DNA of 64,000 nucleotides from DASUPK01 sp963728875 (GCA_963728875.1 CAVSLJ010000003.1:124001-188000); one strand, 5' to 3'. Positions 16,987 through 26,024 are shown, counted from the stretch's first letter. Numbers and translations are program-made. Notes: generated from the sequence alone by a model not told the origin.

Positions 16987-17741
16987 CCGGCCGCCGCGTC
17001 GACGATCGCCGCGAAGTCGCCCGGGTCGAGGCTGGCTCCCCCGACGAGCGCGCCGTCCACGTCAGGCAGGGCGATCAGCTCGGCGGCGTTGCCTGGCTTC
17101 ACCGAGCCGCCGTAGAGAATCCGGATGGCTGCGTCCGCCTCACTCGAGCGTGTCTGGATCAGGCCGCGGATCAGCGCACACGCCTCCTGCGCCTGCTCGG
17201 CCGTCGCCGTCCGGCCGGTTCCGATCGCCCAGATCGGCTCGTAGGCGATCACGACCTCGCCGAGACGGTCACCGGAGACCTCGGAGAGGTCGGCCTCGAT
17301 CTGGCGCGTCAGGATGCCCTCGGTCTCATCCGAGTCGCGCTGGTCCTCGTTCTCGCCCACGCAGAGAATCGGCTGCAGGCCGGCCCTCAGGGCCGCCGGG
17401 ACCTTGCGGGCCAGAACCTCGTCGCTCTCGGCGAAGTACTGGCGACGCTCGGAGTGGCCGAGGACCACACCGTCCACGCCGATCTCGAGGAGCATGGGTG
17501 CGGACACCTCCCCGGTGAACGCGCCCTCCCCCTCGTCGTGCATGTTCTGGGCGGCGACTCGGACCCGGCTCCCGGCGCAGCGCTCGACAGCCGCTTTCAG
17601 GGAGAGGAACGGCGGGCAGATCACGACCTCGGGACCCGATTCGGGCACCCGCGGCAGGAAATCGCTGAGGAAGCGCTCGGTCTCCTCGATCGTCTTGTGC
17701 ATCTTCCAGTTGGCGGCCAGGATCGGGGTGCGGTCAGCCAT
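16983..17741 (-). CDS. tpiA: Triosephosphate isomerase
   Basis: 252 residues from ATG 17741, which gives the family start followed by AANWKMH. The catalytic His is in GHSERR, the catalytic Glu in YEPIWAIGTG, and the phosphate-binding loop YGGSVKP is present. It interconverts dihydroxyacetone phosphate and glyceraldehyde 3-phosphate. It overlaps pgk by 8 bases upstream and gpmI by 4 downstream, so the operon is tightly coupled. The frame stays open upstream inside pgk, but that part is a shadow. Confidence 0.95.
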   Translation of the reverse strand: MADRTPILAANWKMHKTIEETERFLSDFLPRVPESGPEVVICPPFLSLKAAVERCAGSRVRVAAQNMHDEGEGAFTGEVSAPMLLEIGVDGVVLGHSERRQYFAESDEVLARKVPAALRAGLQPILCVGENEDQRDSDETEGILTRQIEADLSEVSGDRLGEVVIAYEPIWAIGTGRTATAEQAQEACALIRGLIQTRSSEADAAIRILYGGSVKPGNAAELIALPDVDGALVGGASLDPGDFAAIVDAAAG

Positions 17742-18939
17742 CTCGGAGAGCCTCCACGCCGGGCAGTTCCCGCCCCTCCATGAGCTCCAGCGAGGCGCCG
17801 CCGCCGGTCGAGATCCAGTCGACTGAGTCAGCGAGGCCGAACTTGTGCAGCGCTGCGACGGAATCGCCGCCGCCGACGACCGTGTGGCCCGGCGCCGCGG
17901 CGACCGCTTCCGCGATCGCGCGCGTCCCGACGTCGAAGGGGGGCACCTCGAACGCGCCCATCGGCCCGTTCCAGAAGACGGTCCCGGCGCGGCCGATCCG
18001 GTTGGCGAAGTTTGCGGTTGTGTTCGACCCGACATCGAGGCCCATCCAGCCCTCGGGCACGTCCACTCCGTTCAGCTCCTGGGTCTCGGTGCCGGCCTCG
18101 AGCGCCTTGCCGAGGACGAGGTCCTCGGGCAGCTCGAGGATGGTGTCGCTCTTCTCCGCCTCGCCGAGCACGCTCTTGGCTGCCTCCACGCCCTCCTCCT
18201 CGACCAGGGAGTTCCCGGTGTCCCGGCCCTCGGCCTTGAAGAAGCTGAAGCACATCGCCCCGCCGATCAGGATCTCCTCCGCGAAACCCAGGAAGCGGTC
18301 GATCACGCCGAGCTTGTCGGTCACCTTCGCTCCGCCCAGGACCACCATCAGCGGGCGCTTCGGGTCGTCGCGCACCGCGGTGAGCTGGACGAGCTCCTGC
18401 TGGAGGAGCAGGCCCGCGTAGCCGGGAAGGTCGTGGGCGACGCCCTCCGTGGTGGCGTGGGCCCGGTGCGCCGTGCCGAAGGCATCGTTGACGTAGAGGT
18501 CGGCGAGCTCGGCCAGCGCCTTCGCCAGATCGGGGTCGTTCTTCGTCTCCCCCTCCTCGAATCGGCTGTTCTCGAGCAGGAGGATCTCCCCGGGATGGAG
18601 CGCGTCGGCCATCGCCCTGACCTCCTCGCCGACGACCGCCGGCGCGAGCTTCACCTCCGTGCCGAGCAGCTCGCCGAGCCGCTCGGCCACGGGCGCCATC
18701 GAGAGGCTCGGATCGTGGCCCTTCGGGCGGCCGAGGTGCGAGACGAGGACGATGCTCGCACCCCGCTCGCGCAGCAGCTCGATCGTCGGCAGGGAAGCGC
18801 GGATCCGGGTGTCGTCTTGGACCTCACCGCCATCGAGCGGGACGTTCAGGTCCGCACGCAGCAGGACGCGCTTGCCCTCCACATCGGCGTCGCGAACGCT
18901 CGCCTTGCCGAACGAGCTTGACCCCGGAGCGTCAGGCAC
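17734..18939 (-). CDS. pgk: Phosphoglycerate kinase
   Basis: 401 residues, GTG start overlapping the gap stop by 8 bases. Two-domain kinase with RADLNVP (3-phosphoglycerate site), SHLGRPKG, LLENSRFEEGE, VVLGGAKVTDK hinge region and the nucleotide-binding GGGDSVAAL near the C-terminus. It makes ATP from 1,3-bisphosphoglycerate. Second gene of the glycolytic operon. Confidence 0.95.
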   Translation of the reverse strand: MPDAPGSSSFGKASVRDADVEGKRVLLRADLNVPLDGGEVQDDTRIRASLPTIELLRERGASIVLVSHLGRPKGHDPSLSMAPVAERLGELLGTEVKLAPAVVGEEVRAMADALHPGEILLLENSRFEEGETKNDPDLAKALAELADLYVNDAFGTAHRAHATTEGVAHDLPGYAGLLLQQELVQLTAVRDDPKRPLMVVLGGAKVTDKLGVIDRFLGFAEEILIGGAMCFSFFKAEGRDTGNSLVEEEGVEAAKSVLGEAEKSDTILELPEDLVLGKALEAGTETQELNGVDVPEGWMGLDVGSNTTANFANRIGRAGTVFWNGPMGAFEVPPFDVGTRAIAEAVAAAPGHTVVGGGDSVAALHKFGLADSVDWISTGGGASLELMEGRELPGVEALRDG

Positions 18940-19954
18940 TTACCGCGGCCGGCTGAAGCACCTTCTCCGCCAGGTCGACGCAGCGCTTGGCGTACCCCCA
19001 CTCATTGTCGTACCAGGAGAGGAGCTTGACGAAGGTCCCATCGACCACCTTGGTCTGCTCGGCGTCGAAGATCGACGAGTGAGGATCGGTGACGATGTCA
19101 CTGGAGACGATCGGGTCCTCGGTGTACTTGAGGATCCCCGACAACGGGCCCGATGCTGCCTCCTTCATCGCCGCGTTGATCTCGTCCTCGCTGGTCCCCT
19201 TCGAGACGTCGCAGGTCAGATCGACCAGCGATCCCGTGATCACGGGCGCGCGGACCGAGATCCCGCTGAGCTTGCCCTGCAGCGCCGGCAGGACCAGGCC
19301 GACGGCCTTGGCGGCGCCGGTGCTGGTCGGGATCAGGTTGACCGCGGCGGCGCGCGCGCGGCGCATGTCCTTGTGGGGCATGTCCTGCAGTCGCTGGTCG
19401 GCCGTGTAGGCGTGGATCGTGGTCATCAGCCCCCGCTCGATGCCGACCGTGTCGTTCAGGACCTTCGCGACCGGCGCCAGGCAGTTTGTGGTGCAGGAGG
19501 CGTTGGAGATGATGTTGTGCTTGTCCGGGTCGTAGTCGGACTCGAAGTTCACGCCGAGCACGACCGTGATGTCCGGGTCGGTCGCCGGCGCGGAGATGAT
19601 CACCTTCTTCGCGCCCGCCTCCAGGTGCTTCTCGGCGCCCTCGCGCTTGGTGAAGAGCCCGGTCGACTCGATCACGACCTCGACTCCGAGATCTCCCCAT
19701 GGAAGAGCGGCGGGATCCTTCTCGTTGAGGATCTTCAGCTTCTTGCCGTCGACGCTGATGCCATCGCCGGTGACCTCGACCTCCCCCGGGAAGCGCCCCA
19801 GGATCGAGTCGTACTTGAGCAGGTGGGCGATCAGCTCGTTGTCGATCAGGTCGTTGACGGCGACGAACTCGAGGTCGGACCCCGCCTCGTAGGCCGCTCG
19901 GAAGAGGTTCCGGCCGATGCGCCCGAAGCCGTTGATGCCCACCTTGACTGCCAT
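18932..19954 (-). CDS. gap: Glyceraldehyde-3-phosphate dehydrogenase, type I (glycolytic)
   Basis: 340 residues, NAD-dependent. NGFGRIGRN dinucleotide motif at the N-terminus, active-site Cys in SNASCTTNCLAP, the following RGLMTTIHAYTADQ segment, and the C-terminal SWYDNEWGYAKR. An AGGAGG Shine-Dalgarno lies 7 bases before ATG 19954, unlike the leaderless genes around it, fitting strong expression. First gene of gap-pgk-tpiA-gpmI. A second, arsenic-associated GAPDH lies at 52947-54011. Confidence 0.96.
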   Translation of the reverse strand: MAVKVGINGFGRIGRNLFRAAYEAGSDLEFVAVNDLIDNELIAHLLKYDSILGRFPGEVEVTGDGISVDGKKLKILNEKDPAALPWGDLGVEVVIESTGLFTKREGAEKHLEAGAKKVIISAPATDPDITVVLGVNFESDYDPDKHNIISNASCTTNCLAPVAKVLNDTVGIERGLMTTIHAYTADQRLQDMPHKDMRRARAAAVNLIPTSTGAAKAVGLVLPALQGKLSGISVRAPVITGSLVDLTCDVSKGTSEDEINAAMKEAASGPLSGILKYTEDPIVSSDIVTDPHSSIFDAEQTKVVDGTFVKLLSWYDNEWGYAKRCVDLAEKVLQPAAVSA

Positions 19955-19987
19955 TTGAAGTCCTCCTAGACGGGGTTTGCTCCACTC

Positions 19988-19995
19988 AAATTATC
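19988..19995 (-). promoter_or_regulatory. Putative -10 region of the glycolytic operon
   Basis: An A/T-rich patch reading GATAAT/TAATTT on the minus strand about 34 bases before gap, the only such patch in an otherwise GC-rich gap. No clear -35 was seen. Confidence 0.4.
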
Positions 19996-20039
19996 GAGCC
20001 GCCGCCCCCGCCGTCCCCGTGCGGAGCACGGAGATCCGC

Positions 20040-20405
20040 CTAGCGGTCGTGGGAGACGCAGACCTCGACCAGGTAGCCGTCGGGATCGGTCAGTCGGCAC
20101 GAATAGGTGCCGGGGCCGAACGAGGCTGCGCTGCCCGGCTCCGCCACCGGGTCTCCCCCGTTCGCCGAACCCGACTCGAACGAGGCCTTGACGGCCGGGA
20201 TGCTCTTCGCGGGAAACGAGATCAAGCCGTAGCCGGGCCGCTGCGTGTCGGAGAGCTCGATGAAGAACTCCGCCTTGATCAGGCCCCAGCTGACCGAGTT
20301 GGCGGGCGCCTCCTGCCGGCGCCAGCCCAGCGGAGCCAGGATCGAGTCGTAGAACGCGCCACTGCGTTCGAGATCGGAGACTTTTACGGCTGCGTAGTTG
20401 AGCAT
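20040..20405 (-). CDS. VOC-superfamily (glyoxalase-like) protein
   Basis: 121 residues forming one vicinal-oxygen-chelate unit of two beta-alpha-beta-beta-beta modules: begins LNYAAVKVSDLERSGAFYDS, ends TDPDGYLVEVCVSH. The terminal Glu/His pair fits metal binding. Members of this family are lyases, dioxygenases or resistance proteins, so the reaction cannot be named. It lies on the same strand downstream of the ABC-2 exporter and upstream of gap. Confidence 0.8.
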   Translation of the reverse strand: MLNYAAVKVSDLERSGAFYDSILAPLGWRRQEAPANSVSWGLIKAEFFIELSDTQRPGYGLISFPAKSIPAVKASFESGSANGGDPVAEPGSAASFGPGTYSCRLTDPDGYLVEVCVSHDR

Positions 20406-20471
20406 CGGCGTGCGACTGAGAGACGAGACTGTCCCTGCCGATTCACCTTACACGGGACACCCGGACGAAAG

Positions 20472-21239
20472 TCAGCGCCGGGGCTCCCAGCGAAAGAAGC
20501 GAGCCGCCACGACGAGCCCGACGAGCCCCCAGGCGGCGACCACCGCGAGATCCCCCCACTCGAAGCCGGCGCCCGTGGTGTGCGGGTCCCAGGCGGTGAA
20601 CATCGCCTCAAAGAAGGGGCGGATTGGGAACACGGATGCGAAGTTGAGGACGCCATCCGGAAGCTCATCCTGGGGAATGAAGACACCTGACAGGAAGTAG
20701 AGCGGCAGGACCGTGGCGTTGGTTACGGCCGGGGCCGCCTGCGCCGTGGGGATGGCGGCGGCGAGGGCGAATCCCAGGCAGGAGAAGGCGAAGGCGCCGA
20801 CCGCCAGCGTCACCAGCATCGCCGGCATCGTCTCCGTCGGGATCGTGACGCCGTAGAGCAGCGCCCCGATCGCGCTGACCAGCACGACCATGATCACCGA
20901 GATCACCAGTGAGTTCCCCACCCTTCCGGCGATGAAGGCGGCCGGGGGCAGTGGCGTCCCGCGAACGCGCTTGAGCTGGCCGGCCTCGCGCTCCGCCGGC
21001 AGGTTGGTGGCGAGCTTCACCGTGGTCGCGGAGACCACGGCGAGCGTGAGGATCGCCGGCACGTAGTAGGTCGCGCCCTTCACGTCCACGCCCGAGATGT
21101 GCGTGTCCTTGAAGATCGTCGCCAGCAGGAAGAGGAAGAGCAGGGGCAGCAGGGCCGTGAAGAAGACCGCCGCGGGGTTGCGCCAGAAGACCTTCTGGTC
21201 GAAACGAAACTGATGAAGGACGACCGCGGCGGCGCTCAC
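20472..21239 (-). CDS. ABC-2 type exporter permease
   Basis: 255 residues with six hydrophobic segments and the ABC2 layout (LPLLFLFLLATIF first segment, RGTPLPPAAFIAGR coupling region before segment 3, last segment LAVVAAWGLVGLVVAARFF). It forms an exporter with the ATPase encoded immediately upstream, its ATG overlapping that stop as ATGA. It resembles drug or antibiotic exporters of the DrrB type; substrate unknown. Confidence 0.88.
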   Translation of the reverse strand: MSAAAVVLHQFRFDQKVFWRNPAAVFFTALLPLLFLFLLATIFKDTHISGVDVKGATYYVPAILTLAVVSATTVKLATNLPAEREAGQLKRVRGTPLPPAAFIAGRVGNSLVISVIMVVLVSAIGALLYGVTIPTETMPAMLVTLAVGAFAFSCLGFALAAAIPTAQAAPAVTNATVLPLYFLSGVFIPQDELPDGVLNFASVFPIRPFFEAMFTAWDPHTTGAGFEWGDLAVVAAWGLVGLVVAARFFRWEPRR

Positions 21240-22162
21240 CTCGGGCCCTCCGCGCCGTCGCCGCGCTCGGTCAGCTGGAGGTAGACGTCCTCGAGGCTGG
21301 GTGAGCCGACGGTCAGCCCCGGGAGCCCGACGCCCAGATCCGCGGCCCAGTTGGTCAGCTCGCGCAGCACCGGAACCGGGTCATCCACGGCCAGGGAGAC
21401 AGCGCCGGCGTCGATCCGCGCGCTGGTTCGCACGGCGAACGGCAGGTCTGGGGCGCGGACACCGGCAGGGAGCCGAAAGCTGATTTCCGTGCGGTCCCCC
21501 CCGTCATCGGCAAGCTCGTCCGGCGAACCGGTCGCGACGATTCTGCCCTTCGAGATGATCGCCACGCGATCCGCGAGCGCCTGGGCCTCGTCCATGTAGT
21601 GCGTGGTCAGGAAGACCGTCTTGCCGAGGTCGCGGAGGCCGCCGATCACGTCCCAGGCCTGTCGTCGCGCCGAGGGATCGAATCCGGTCGTCGGCTCGTC
21701 CAGGAAGAGCAGCTCTGGGTCGCCGATCAGCGCAAGGGCGACGTCGAGGCGCCGTTGCTGCCCGCCGGAGAGCTTCGACGTCCTCACGTTCGCCTTCTCG
21801 GCAAGACCGACCAGGTCGACCGTGTCGTCGACGTCCCTGGGATGGGCGTAGTAGCCGGCGTACTGCTCGACCGCCTCCCGCGGGGTGAGCTCCGGGATGA
21901 GCCGGGACTCCTGGAGCACGAAGCCGACCCGGTTCCGCCAGCTCCGGTCCGCGTCTCGAGGATCGACGCCGAGCACGCTCACCTCGCCCCCATTGCGCGT
22001 CCGGTAGCCCTCCAGGATCTCGACCGTGGTCGTCTTCCCGGCCCCGTTCGGCCCGAGGAAGGCGAAGATCTCTCCCCCGCCGACCTCGAGGTCGATGCCC
22101 CGCACCGCCTCGAAGTCGTCGTAGGACTTGCGCAGCCCTGAGACGCTGATCACGGGATCCAT
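21236..22162 (-). CDS. ABC-2 type exporter ATP-binding protein
   Basis: 308 residues. Walker A GPNGAGKTTT, signature LSGGQQRRLDVAL, Walker B LLFLDEPTTGFD and the switch His in LTTHYMDEA. A C-terminal domain of about 80 residues follows, as in DrrA-type exporters. A TAACAT box 6 bases before the ATG indicates a leaderless transcript. It pairs with the downstream permease. Confidence 0.93.
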   Translation of the reverse strand: MDPVISVSGLRKSYDDFEAVRGIDLEVGGGEIFAFLGPNGAGKTTTVEILEGYRTRNGGEVSVLGVDPRDADRSWRNRVGFVLQESRLIPELTPREAVEQYAGYYAHPRDVDDTVDLVGLAEKANVRTSKLSGGQQRRLDVALALIGDPELLFLDEPTTGFDPSARRQAWDVIGGLRDLGKTVFLTTHYMDEAQALADRVAIISKGRIVATGSPDELADDGGDRTEISFRLPAGVRAPDLPFAVRTSARIDAGAVSLAVDDPVPVLRELTNWAADLGVGLPGLTVGSPSLEDVYLQLTERGDGAEGPR

Positions 22163-22168
22163 GAACGG

Positions 22169-22174
22169 ATGTTA
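22169..22174 (-). promoter_or_regulatory. -10 box of leaderless ABC exporter operon
   Basis: TAACAT on the minus strand, 6 bases before ATG 22162. Confidence 0.6.
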
Positions 22175-22196
22175 TGGAGCGGCCTGGTGGCCGCTA
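22175..22196 (-). repeat. Short dispersed repeat, copy C (core only)
   Basis: On the minus strand this reads TAGCGG, three variable bases, then CCAGGCCGCTCCA, the same core that begins the copies at 25075 and 26022. AGCGG and CCGCT can pair to form a small hairpin. It sits between rapZ and the ABC exporter, directly before the exporter's -10 box. Confidence 0.5.
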
Positions 22197-23129
22197 CCGT
22201 GCGGCCGGGCGGGGCTCCAGGTCCACGTCCCGGTGCACGAGGCGCAGCTTGACGTCGTCCCGCTGGCCGAGCTGGCGGGCGATCCGGTCGGCGACGGTGA
22301 CCGAGCGGTGGCGCCCGCCGGTACAGCCGACGGCGATCGTCAGGTGCTGCTTGCCCTCGGCGACGTACGCGGGCAGCAGGAAGTCGAGCAGTGGCATCAG
22401 CCGGCCGTAGAACTCGCCGGCCTGGGTGCCTGACTCGACGTACCCCCGCACGGGCTCGTCGAGGCCGGTGAGCGGGCGAAGCTCGTCGACGTAGTGCGGA
22501 TTGGGTAGGAATCGGACGTCCAGGGTCAGATCGGCGTCGGAGGGCGGCCCGTTCTTGAACCCGAAGGTGAGGATGGTGAGCGCGAGCTGGTTCTCCTGGG
22601 CGTCCCGGCCGATCAGCTCGGTGGCGATCCGGCGGCGGAGTGCCCCGCCGGTGAGCGAGGTCGTATCGATGACGACGTCGGCCCGCTCGCGCAGCGGCGC
22701 GAGCAGGTCGCGCTCCTCCCGGATCCCGTCGACGATGCGGCCGGAGCGAGCCAGCGGGTGCCGGCGGCGGGTCTCCCTATAGCGGTGAAGGAGTGTCTCC
22801 TCGTCGGCCTCCAGGAAGACCAGCTTGAGGTCGAGGCCGCCGCCGGGCAGCTCGTCGAGCACGGCCTGCAGGTCGTCGAAGTACTCGCCTCCCCGCACGT
22901 CGGTGACCACGGCGGCCTTCTGCACGCCGCTGCCCTCGTGCCGGAAGAGCTCGCCCAGGCCACCGATCATCTTCGGCGGCAGGTTGTCGACGCAGAAATA
23001 GCCGCCGTCCTCGAAGGCGGCAATCGCCTCCGACTTGCCCGCGCCGGAGTACCCCGTGATCACGACGAGCTCGACCCGCTTGTCGCTGGGCCCAGCGCCG
23101 TCCCCATCGGTCGTGGCCCCCTTTGCCAT
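22194..23129 (-). CDS. rapZ: RapZ/YvcJ-family nucleotide-binding protein
   Basis: 311 residues. Walker A GYSGAGKSEA near residue 26, CVDNLPPKM after it, and the highly conserved C-terminal domain with CTGGRHRSV. In Proteobacteria RapZ is an RNase adaptor controlling glucosamine-6-phosphate synthesis; in Gram-positives YvcJ binds nucleotides and affects competence, so the role here is uncertain. Its ATG shares one base with the uvrC stop (TGATG), a coupling seen in many Gram-positive uvrC-rapZ pairs. Confidence 0.93.
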   Translation of the reverse strand: MAKGATTDGDGAGPSDKRVELVVITGYSGAGKSEAIAAFEDGGYFCVDNLPPKMIGGLGELFRHEGSGVQKAAVVTDVRGGEYFDDLQAVLDELPGGGLDLKLVFLEADEETLLHRYRETRRRHPLARSGRIVDGIREERDLLAPLRERADVVIDTTSLTGGALRRRIATELIGRDAQENQLALTILTFGFKNGPPSDADLTLDVRFLPNPHYVDELRPLTGLDEPVRGYVESGTQAGEFYGRLMPLLDFLLPAYVAEGKQHLTIAVGCTGGRHRSVTVADRIARQLGQRDDVKLRLVHRDVDLEPRPAAR

Positions 23130-25042
23130 CAGCCGGCTCTGTGGAGTTGCCTGTGGATCTCGCGAGCGAGCTTACCGGGCACCCCGGGCACCGCCTCGAG
23201 CTCCTCGCGACTGGCGGTGAGCAGGCGGTCGGGCGACCCGAAATGACGGAGCAGCGCCCGCTTCCGTGCGGGTCCGACCCCACGTATTCCGTCGAGGGCC
23301 GACGCCGTCATCGCCTTGTCACGGCGGCTGCGATGGTGGGTGATGGCGAAGCGATGCGCCTCGTCACGCACCCGTTGCAGGATCCGGAGCGCGTCGGAGC
23401 CGTGATCGAGCAGGATCGGCTCCGAGCGGCCAGGAACGAAGACCTCCTCGATTCGCTTCGCGAGGCTGACCACCGCGCCGCCCCGCTCGGTGAGCGGCTC
23501 CAGAGCCTTCATCCCGGCCGAGAGCTGTCCCTTGCCGCCGTCGATCACGATCAGATCCGGCAGGTCCGCGAAGCTCGCGTCGCGATCGGAGTCGTGCGGT
23601 GAGATGTCGGCCTGCTTCATGTATTGGCCCAGCCTGCGGGTGAGCACCTCCTGCATGGCGGCGAAGTCATCGGGGCCACCGCCGTTTCCCCCGAACTCAC
23701 CGCGGATGTTGAACTTGCGGTAGTCGGACTTCTTCGGCGCGCCGCCCTCGAAGACCACCATCGAGGCCACCGTGTGGGTTTCGCCGAGGTTCGAAATGTC
23801 GAAGCCCTCGATCCGGACCGGCACCCGCTCGAGGCGCAGCGCCTCCTGCAACGAGGAGAGGGTCTCGACCCGCTGCTGGCGACGGTGCTCCCGGCGGAGC
23901 TTGTCCTGGGCGAGGGCGAGCTTGGCGTTCTTCTCGGCGAGCTCGCGCAGCCGGCGCAGGTCGCCGCGCGAGGCGACGCGCACCTCGACCTGCGAGTCGC
24001 GCTGACTGCTCAGCGCCTCCTCGAGCACGCCGGTGCGGCCCTTGAGCTCGGGGCCGACGATGACGCGCCCGGGCACCGCCGGCGCGGCGCCGTAGTACTG
24101 GAGCAGGAAGGTCTCGGCGACCTCGGCCGGATCGCGGTCCTCGGCCGTGGCCTCGTCCTCGCCCGCCAGATAGAAGCCCTGCCGCTCGGCGAGCACGCCG
24201 TCGCGGACCTGGAAGACCTGGGCGTTCGCGTCGCTCCCCTCCACCGCCACGGCGATCAGATCCGCGCTGCCGAGCGAGCCGCCCGCGACCTGCTGGCGCT
24301 CCATCATCGAGCGCACCGCGTTGAGCCGGTCGCGGAACAGGGCCGCGCGCTCGAAGTCCTGGGCCTCGGAGGCCTCCTCCATCTTCGCCTCGAGGTCGCC
24401 GGCGATCTCCTTGTACCGGCCGGAGAGGAAGGCCACGATGCGATCGATGTTCCCCCTGTACTCCTCCTTGTCGATGTAGCCGACACAGGGGGCCTGGCAG
24501 CGCTTGATGTAGTAGTCGAGACAGGGGACGCCGGAGCGCCGCCCGGGCTCCGGCCCCTCGCAGGTCCGGTACTGGAAGAGCTTGCCGAGCAGGTCGAGCG
24601 TCTCGCGGACCCGCTTGGCGCTCGAGAACGGCCCGAAGTAGGCGCGATTCGGCCGGTGCCGCTCGCGGGTGAAGTAGACGCGCGGGAACTCCTCGTCGAG
24701 GCTGACTCCCACGTAGGGATAGGACTTGTCGTCCCGCAGCCTGATGTTGAACCGCGGCCGGTAGCGCTTGATGAAGCTCTGCTCGGCCAGCAGCGCCTCG
24801 GGCTCGTTCTCCGTGACCAGGAACTCGATCGAGTCGGTGCGGTCGATCAGCTCCGCGGTGCCGCCCATGCCCGAGCCGCGAGCGCCGCCCTTGCCCGCGA
24901 AATGCGACGCCACCCGCTTGCGGATCGAGTTCGCCTTGCCCACGTAGAGGGCCTCCCCCGCTCGATTGCGGAAGACGTAGACACCGGGAGCGTCTGGAAG
25001 CTCCTTCCTCTGGTCGGCCAACTTCTGGCTGCTCTTGGGCAC
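23129..25042 (-). CDS. uvrC: UvrABC excision nuclease subunit C
   Basis: 637 residues. GIY-YIG 3'-incision nuclease at the start (GVYVFRNRAGEALYVGK), a UVR motif near 200, the RNase H-like 5'-incision half (IEGFDISNLGETHTVASMVV and DLIVIDGGKGQLS), and a C-terminal double helix-hairpin-helix ending at VPGVPGKLAREI. Nucleotide excision repair. GTG start with TACCCT 7 bases upstream. A region between 24040 and 24200 encodes an extra acidic loop (EDEATAEDRDPAE), probably a harmless insertion. Confidence 0.96.
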   Translation of the reverse strand: MPKSSQKLADQRKELPDAPGVYVFRNRAGEALYVGKANSIRKRVASHFAGKGGARGSGMGGTAELIDRTDSIEFLVTENEPEALLAEQSFIKRYRPRFNIRLRDDKSYPYVGVSLDEEFPRVYFTRERHRPNRAYFGPFSSAKRVRETLDLLGKLFQYRTCEGPEPGRRSGVPCLDYYIKRCQAPCVGYIDKEEYRGNIDRIVAFLSGRYKEIAGDLEAKMEEASEAQDFERAALFRDRLNAVRSMMERQQVAGGSLGSADLIAVAVEGSDANAQVFQVRDGVLAERQGFYLAGEDEATAEDRDPAEVAETFLLQYYGAAPAVPGRVIVGPELKGRTGVLEEALSSQRDSQVEVRVASRGDLRRLRELAEKNAKLALAQDKLRREHRRQQRVETLSSLQEALRLERVPVRIEGFDISNLGETHTVASMVVFEGGAPKKSDYRKFNIRGEFGGNGGGPDDFAAMQEVLTRRLGQYMKQADISPHDSDRDASFADLPDLIVIDGGKGQLSAGMKALEPLTERGGAVVSLAKRIEEVFVPGRSEPILLDHGSDALRILQRVRDEAHRFAITHHRSRRDKAMTASALDGIRGVGPARKRALLRHFGSPDRLLTASREELEAVPGVPGKLAREIHRQLHRAG

Positions 25043-25049
25043 AAACGAC

Positions 25050-25055
25050 AGGGTA
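25050..25055 (-). promoter_or_regulatory. -10 box of leaderless uvrC-rapZ transcript
   Basis: TACCCT on the minus strand, 7 bases before GTG 25042. Confidence 0.6.
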
Positions 25056-25074
25056 GGGTCCCGGCTCCCCCGCC

Positions 25075-25157
25075 TAGCGGTGACCAGGCCGCTCCACCCC
25101 GGAGCGAAGGGCGAAGCCCGAAGCGACTTGCGCGTGGCGGCCGCTCGTCACCGCGAT
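25075..25157 (+). repeat. Dispersed palindromic repeat, copy A
   Basis: About 83 bases upstream of the enoyl-CoA hydratase gene that match, with one gap and roughly three-quarters identity, the copy B directly after the same gene. Both begin TAGCGG-NNN-CCAGGCCGCTCCACC, contain a small internal hairpin, and end GGCGGCCGCT...CCGCGAT. A REP-like element or eroded mobile element flank is possible. Confidence 0.55.
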
Positions 25158-25175
25158 CTGATTGGAGGCTTTGAG

Positions 25176-26024
25176 ATGGCAGAGACCGCAGAGACCGGAG
25201 TTCCGTTGCTGACCAACGACCCACCCGAGCTCGAGACGCTCGAGATCGAGATCGACGGCCAGGTCGGCACGCTCACGCTGAACCGCCCCGACGCCCTCAA
25301 TGCGATGAGCCCCGAGCTGATCGGCGAGCTCACCACCGCCGCGGCCTGGCTCGCGGACCGCGCCCCGATCCGCGCCCTGATCGTCACGGGCGCCGGCCGG
25401 GCGTTCTGCTCGGGCGGAGACGTCAATTGGTTCAAGCGCGGGGTGACGGACGAGAGCGTCGACCTGCCCTCCGAGGTCCGCCGCGGCGCGGAGGCGCTCC
25501 ACAACGCGATCGTCGACATCCGCCGGATTCCCTATCCGGTGATCGCCGCCGTCAATGGCCCGGCTGCCGGCGCCGGCATGTCGCTCGCCCTCTCGGCCGA
25601 CATCCGGATCGCCTCCGAGGACGCCTTCCTGGCGATCGCCTACGGCCGGATCGGCGCGGCGCCCGACGGCGGGATGACCTACTTCCTGCCGCGCGTCGTC
25701 GGTCCCGGCAAGGCGCTGGAGCTGGCGCTCAACGACCCGAACCTCGACGCCCAAGCGGCGCTCGAGGCCGGGCTCGTCACCGAGGTCGTCCCGGCCGACC
25801 AGCTGCTCGATCGTGCCAGCGAGAAGGCCGAGAAGCTGGCGGCCAAGGCCCCCTACTACGTGCGCACGGCCAAGCGGCTGCTGCACGAGTCGATCGAGCA
25901 CTCGATCAACGACCACCTGCAGCTGGAGCGACACGGCATCGCGGACAGCATGGGGACGAACGACCTCCGGCGAGGCGTCACCGCGTTCTTCGCCGGCGAG
26001 ACGCCGACGTTCGAGGGCGACTAG
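25176..26024 (+). CDS. Enoyl-CoA hydratase/isomerase family protein
   Basis: 282 residues from ATG 25176, preceded by a GGAGG Shine-Dalgarno at 25164-25168. Crotonase fold: oxyanion-hole strand GAGRAFCSGGDV and second oxyanion loop AAVNGPAAGAGMSLALSADIRIA. At the usual catalytic Glu positions the sequence has GRIGAAPDGGMTYFLPR: the second Glu is replaced by Asp, so it may be an isomerase or another crotonase reaction. Its stop codon lies within repeat copy B, and copy A lies just upstream. Confidence 0.88.
   Translation: MAETAETGVPLLTNDPPELETLEIEIDGQVGTLTLNRPDALNAMSPELIGELTTAAAWLADRAPIRALIVTGAGRAFCSGGDVNWFKRGVTDESVDLPSEVRRGAEALHNAIVDIRRIPYPVIAAVNGPAAGAGMSLALSADIRIASEDAFLAIAYGRIGAAPDGGMTYFLPRVVGPGKALELALNDPNLDAQAALEAGLVTEVVPADQLLDRASEKAEKLAAKAPYYVRTAKRLLHESIEHSINDHLQLERHGIADSMGTNDLRRGVTAFFAGETPTFEGD

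Noticed and set aside
15193..17115. 640-codon plus-strand frame
   Set aside because: Shadow of NERD, gpmI and tpiA on the other strand; no domain features.
16983..18035. Longer tpiA (350 codons)
   Set aside because: The first 98 codons lie in pgk and are Arg/Ser-rich; the true protein starts at 17741 with the conserved AANWKMH.
23624..25174. 516-codon plus-strand frame
   Set aside because: Shadow of uvrC; composition bias only.
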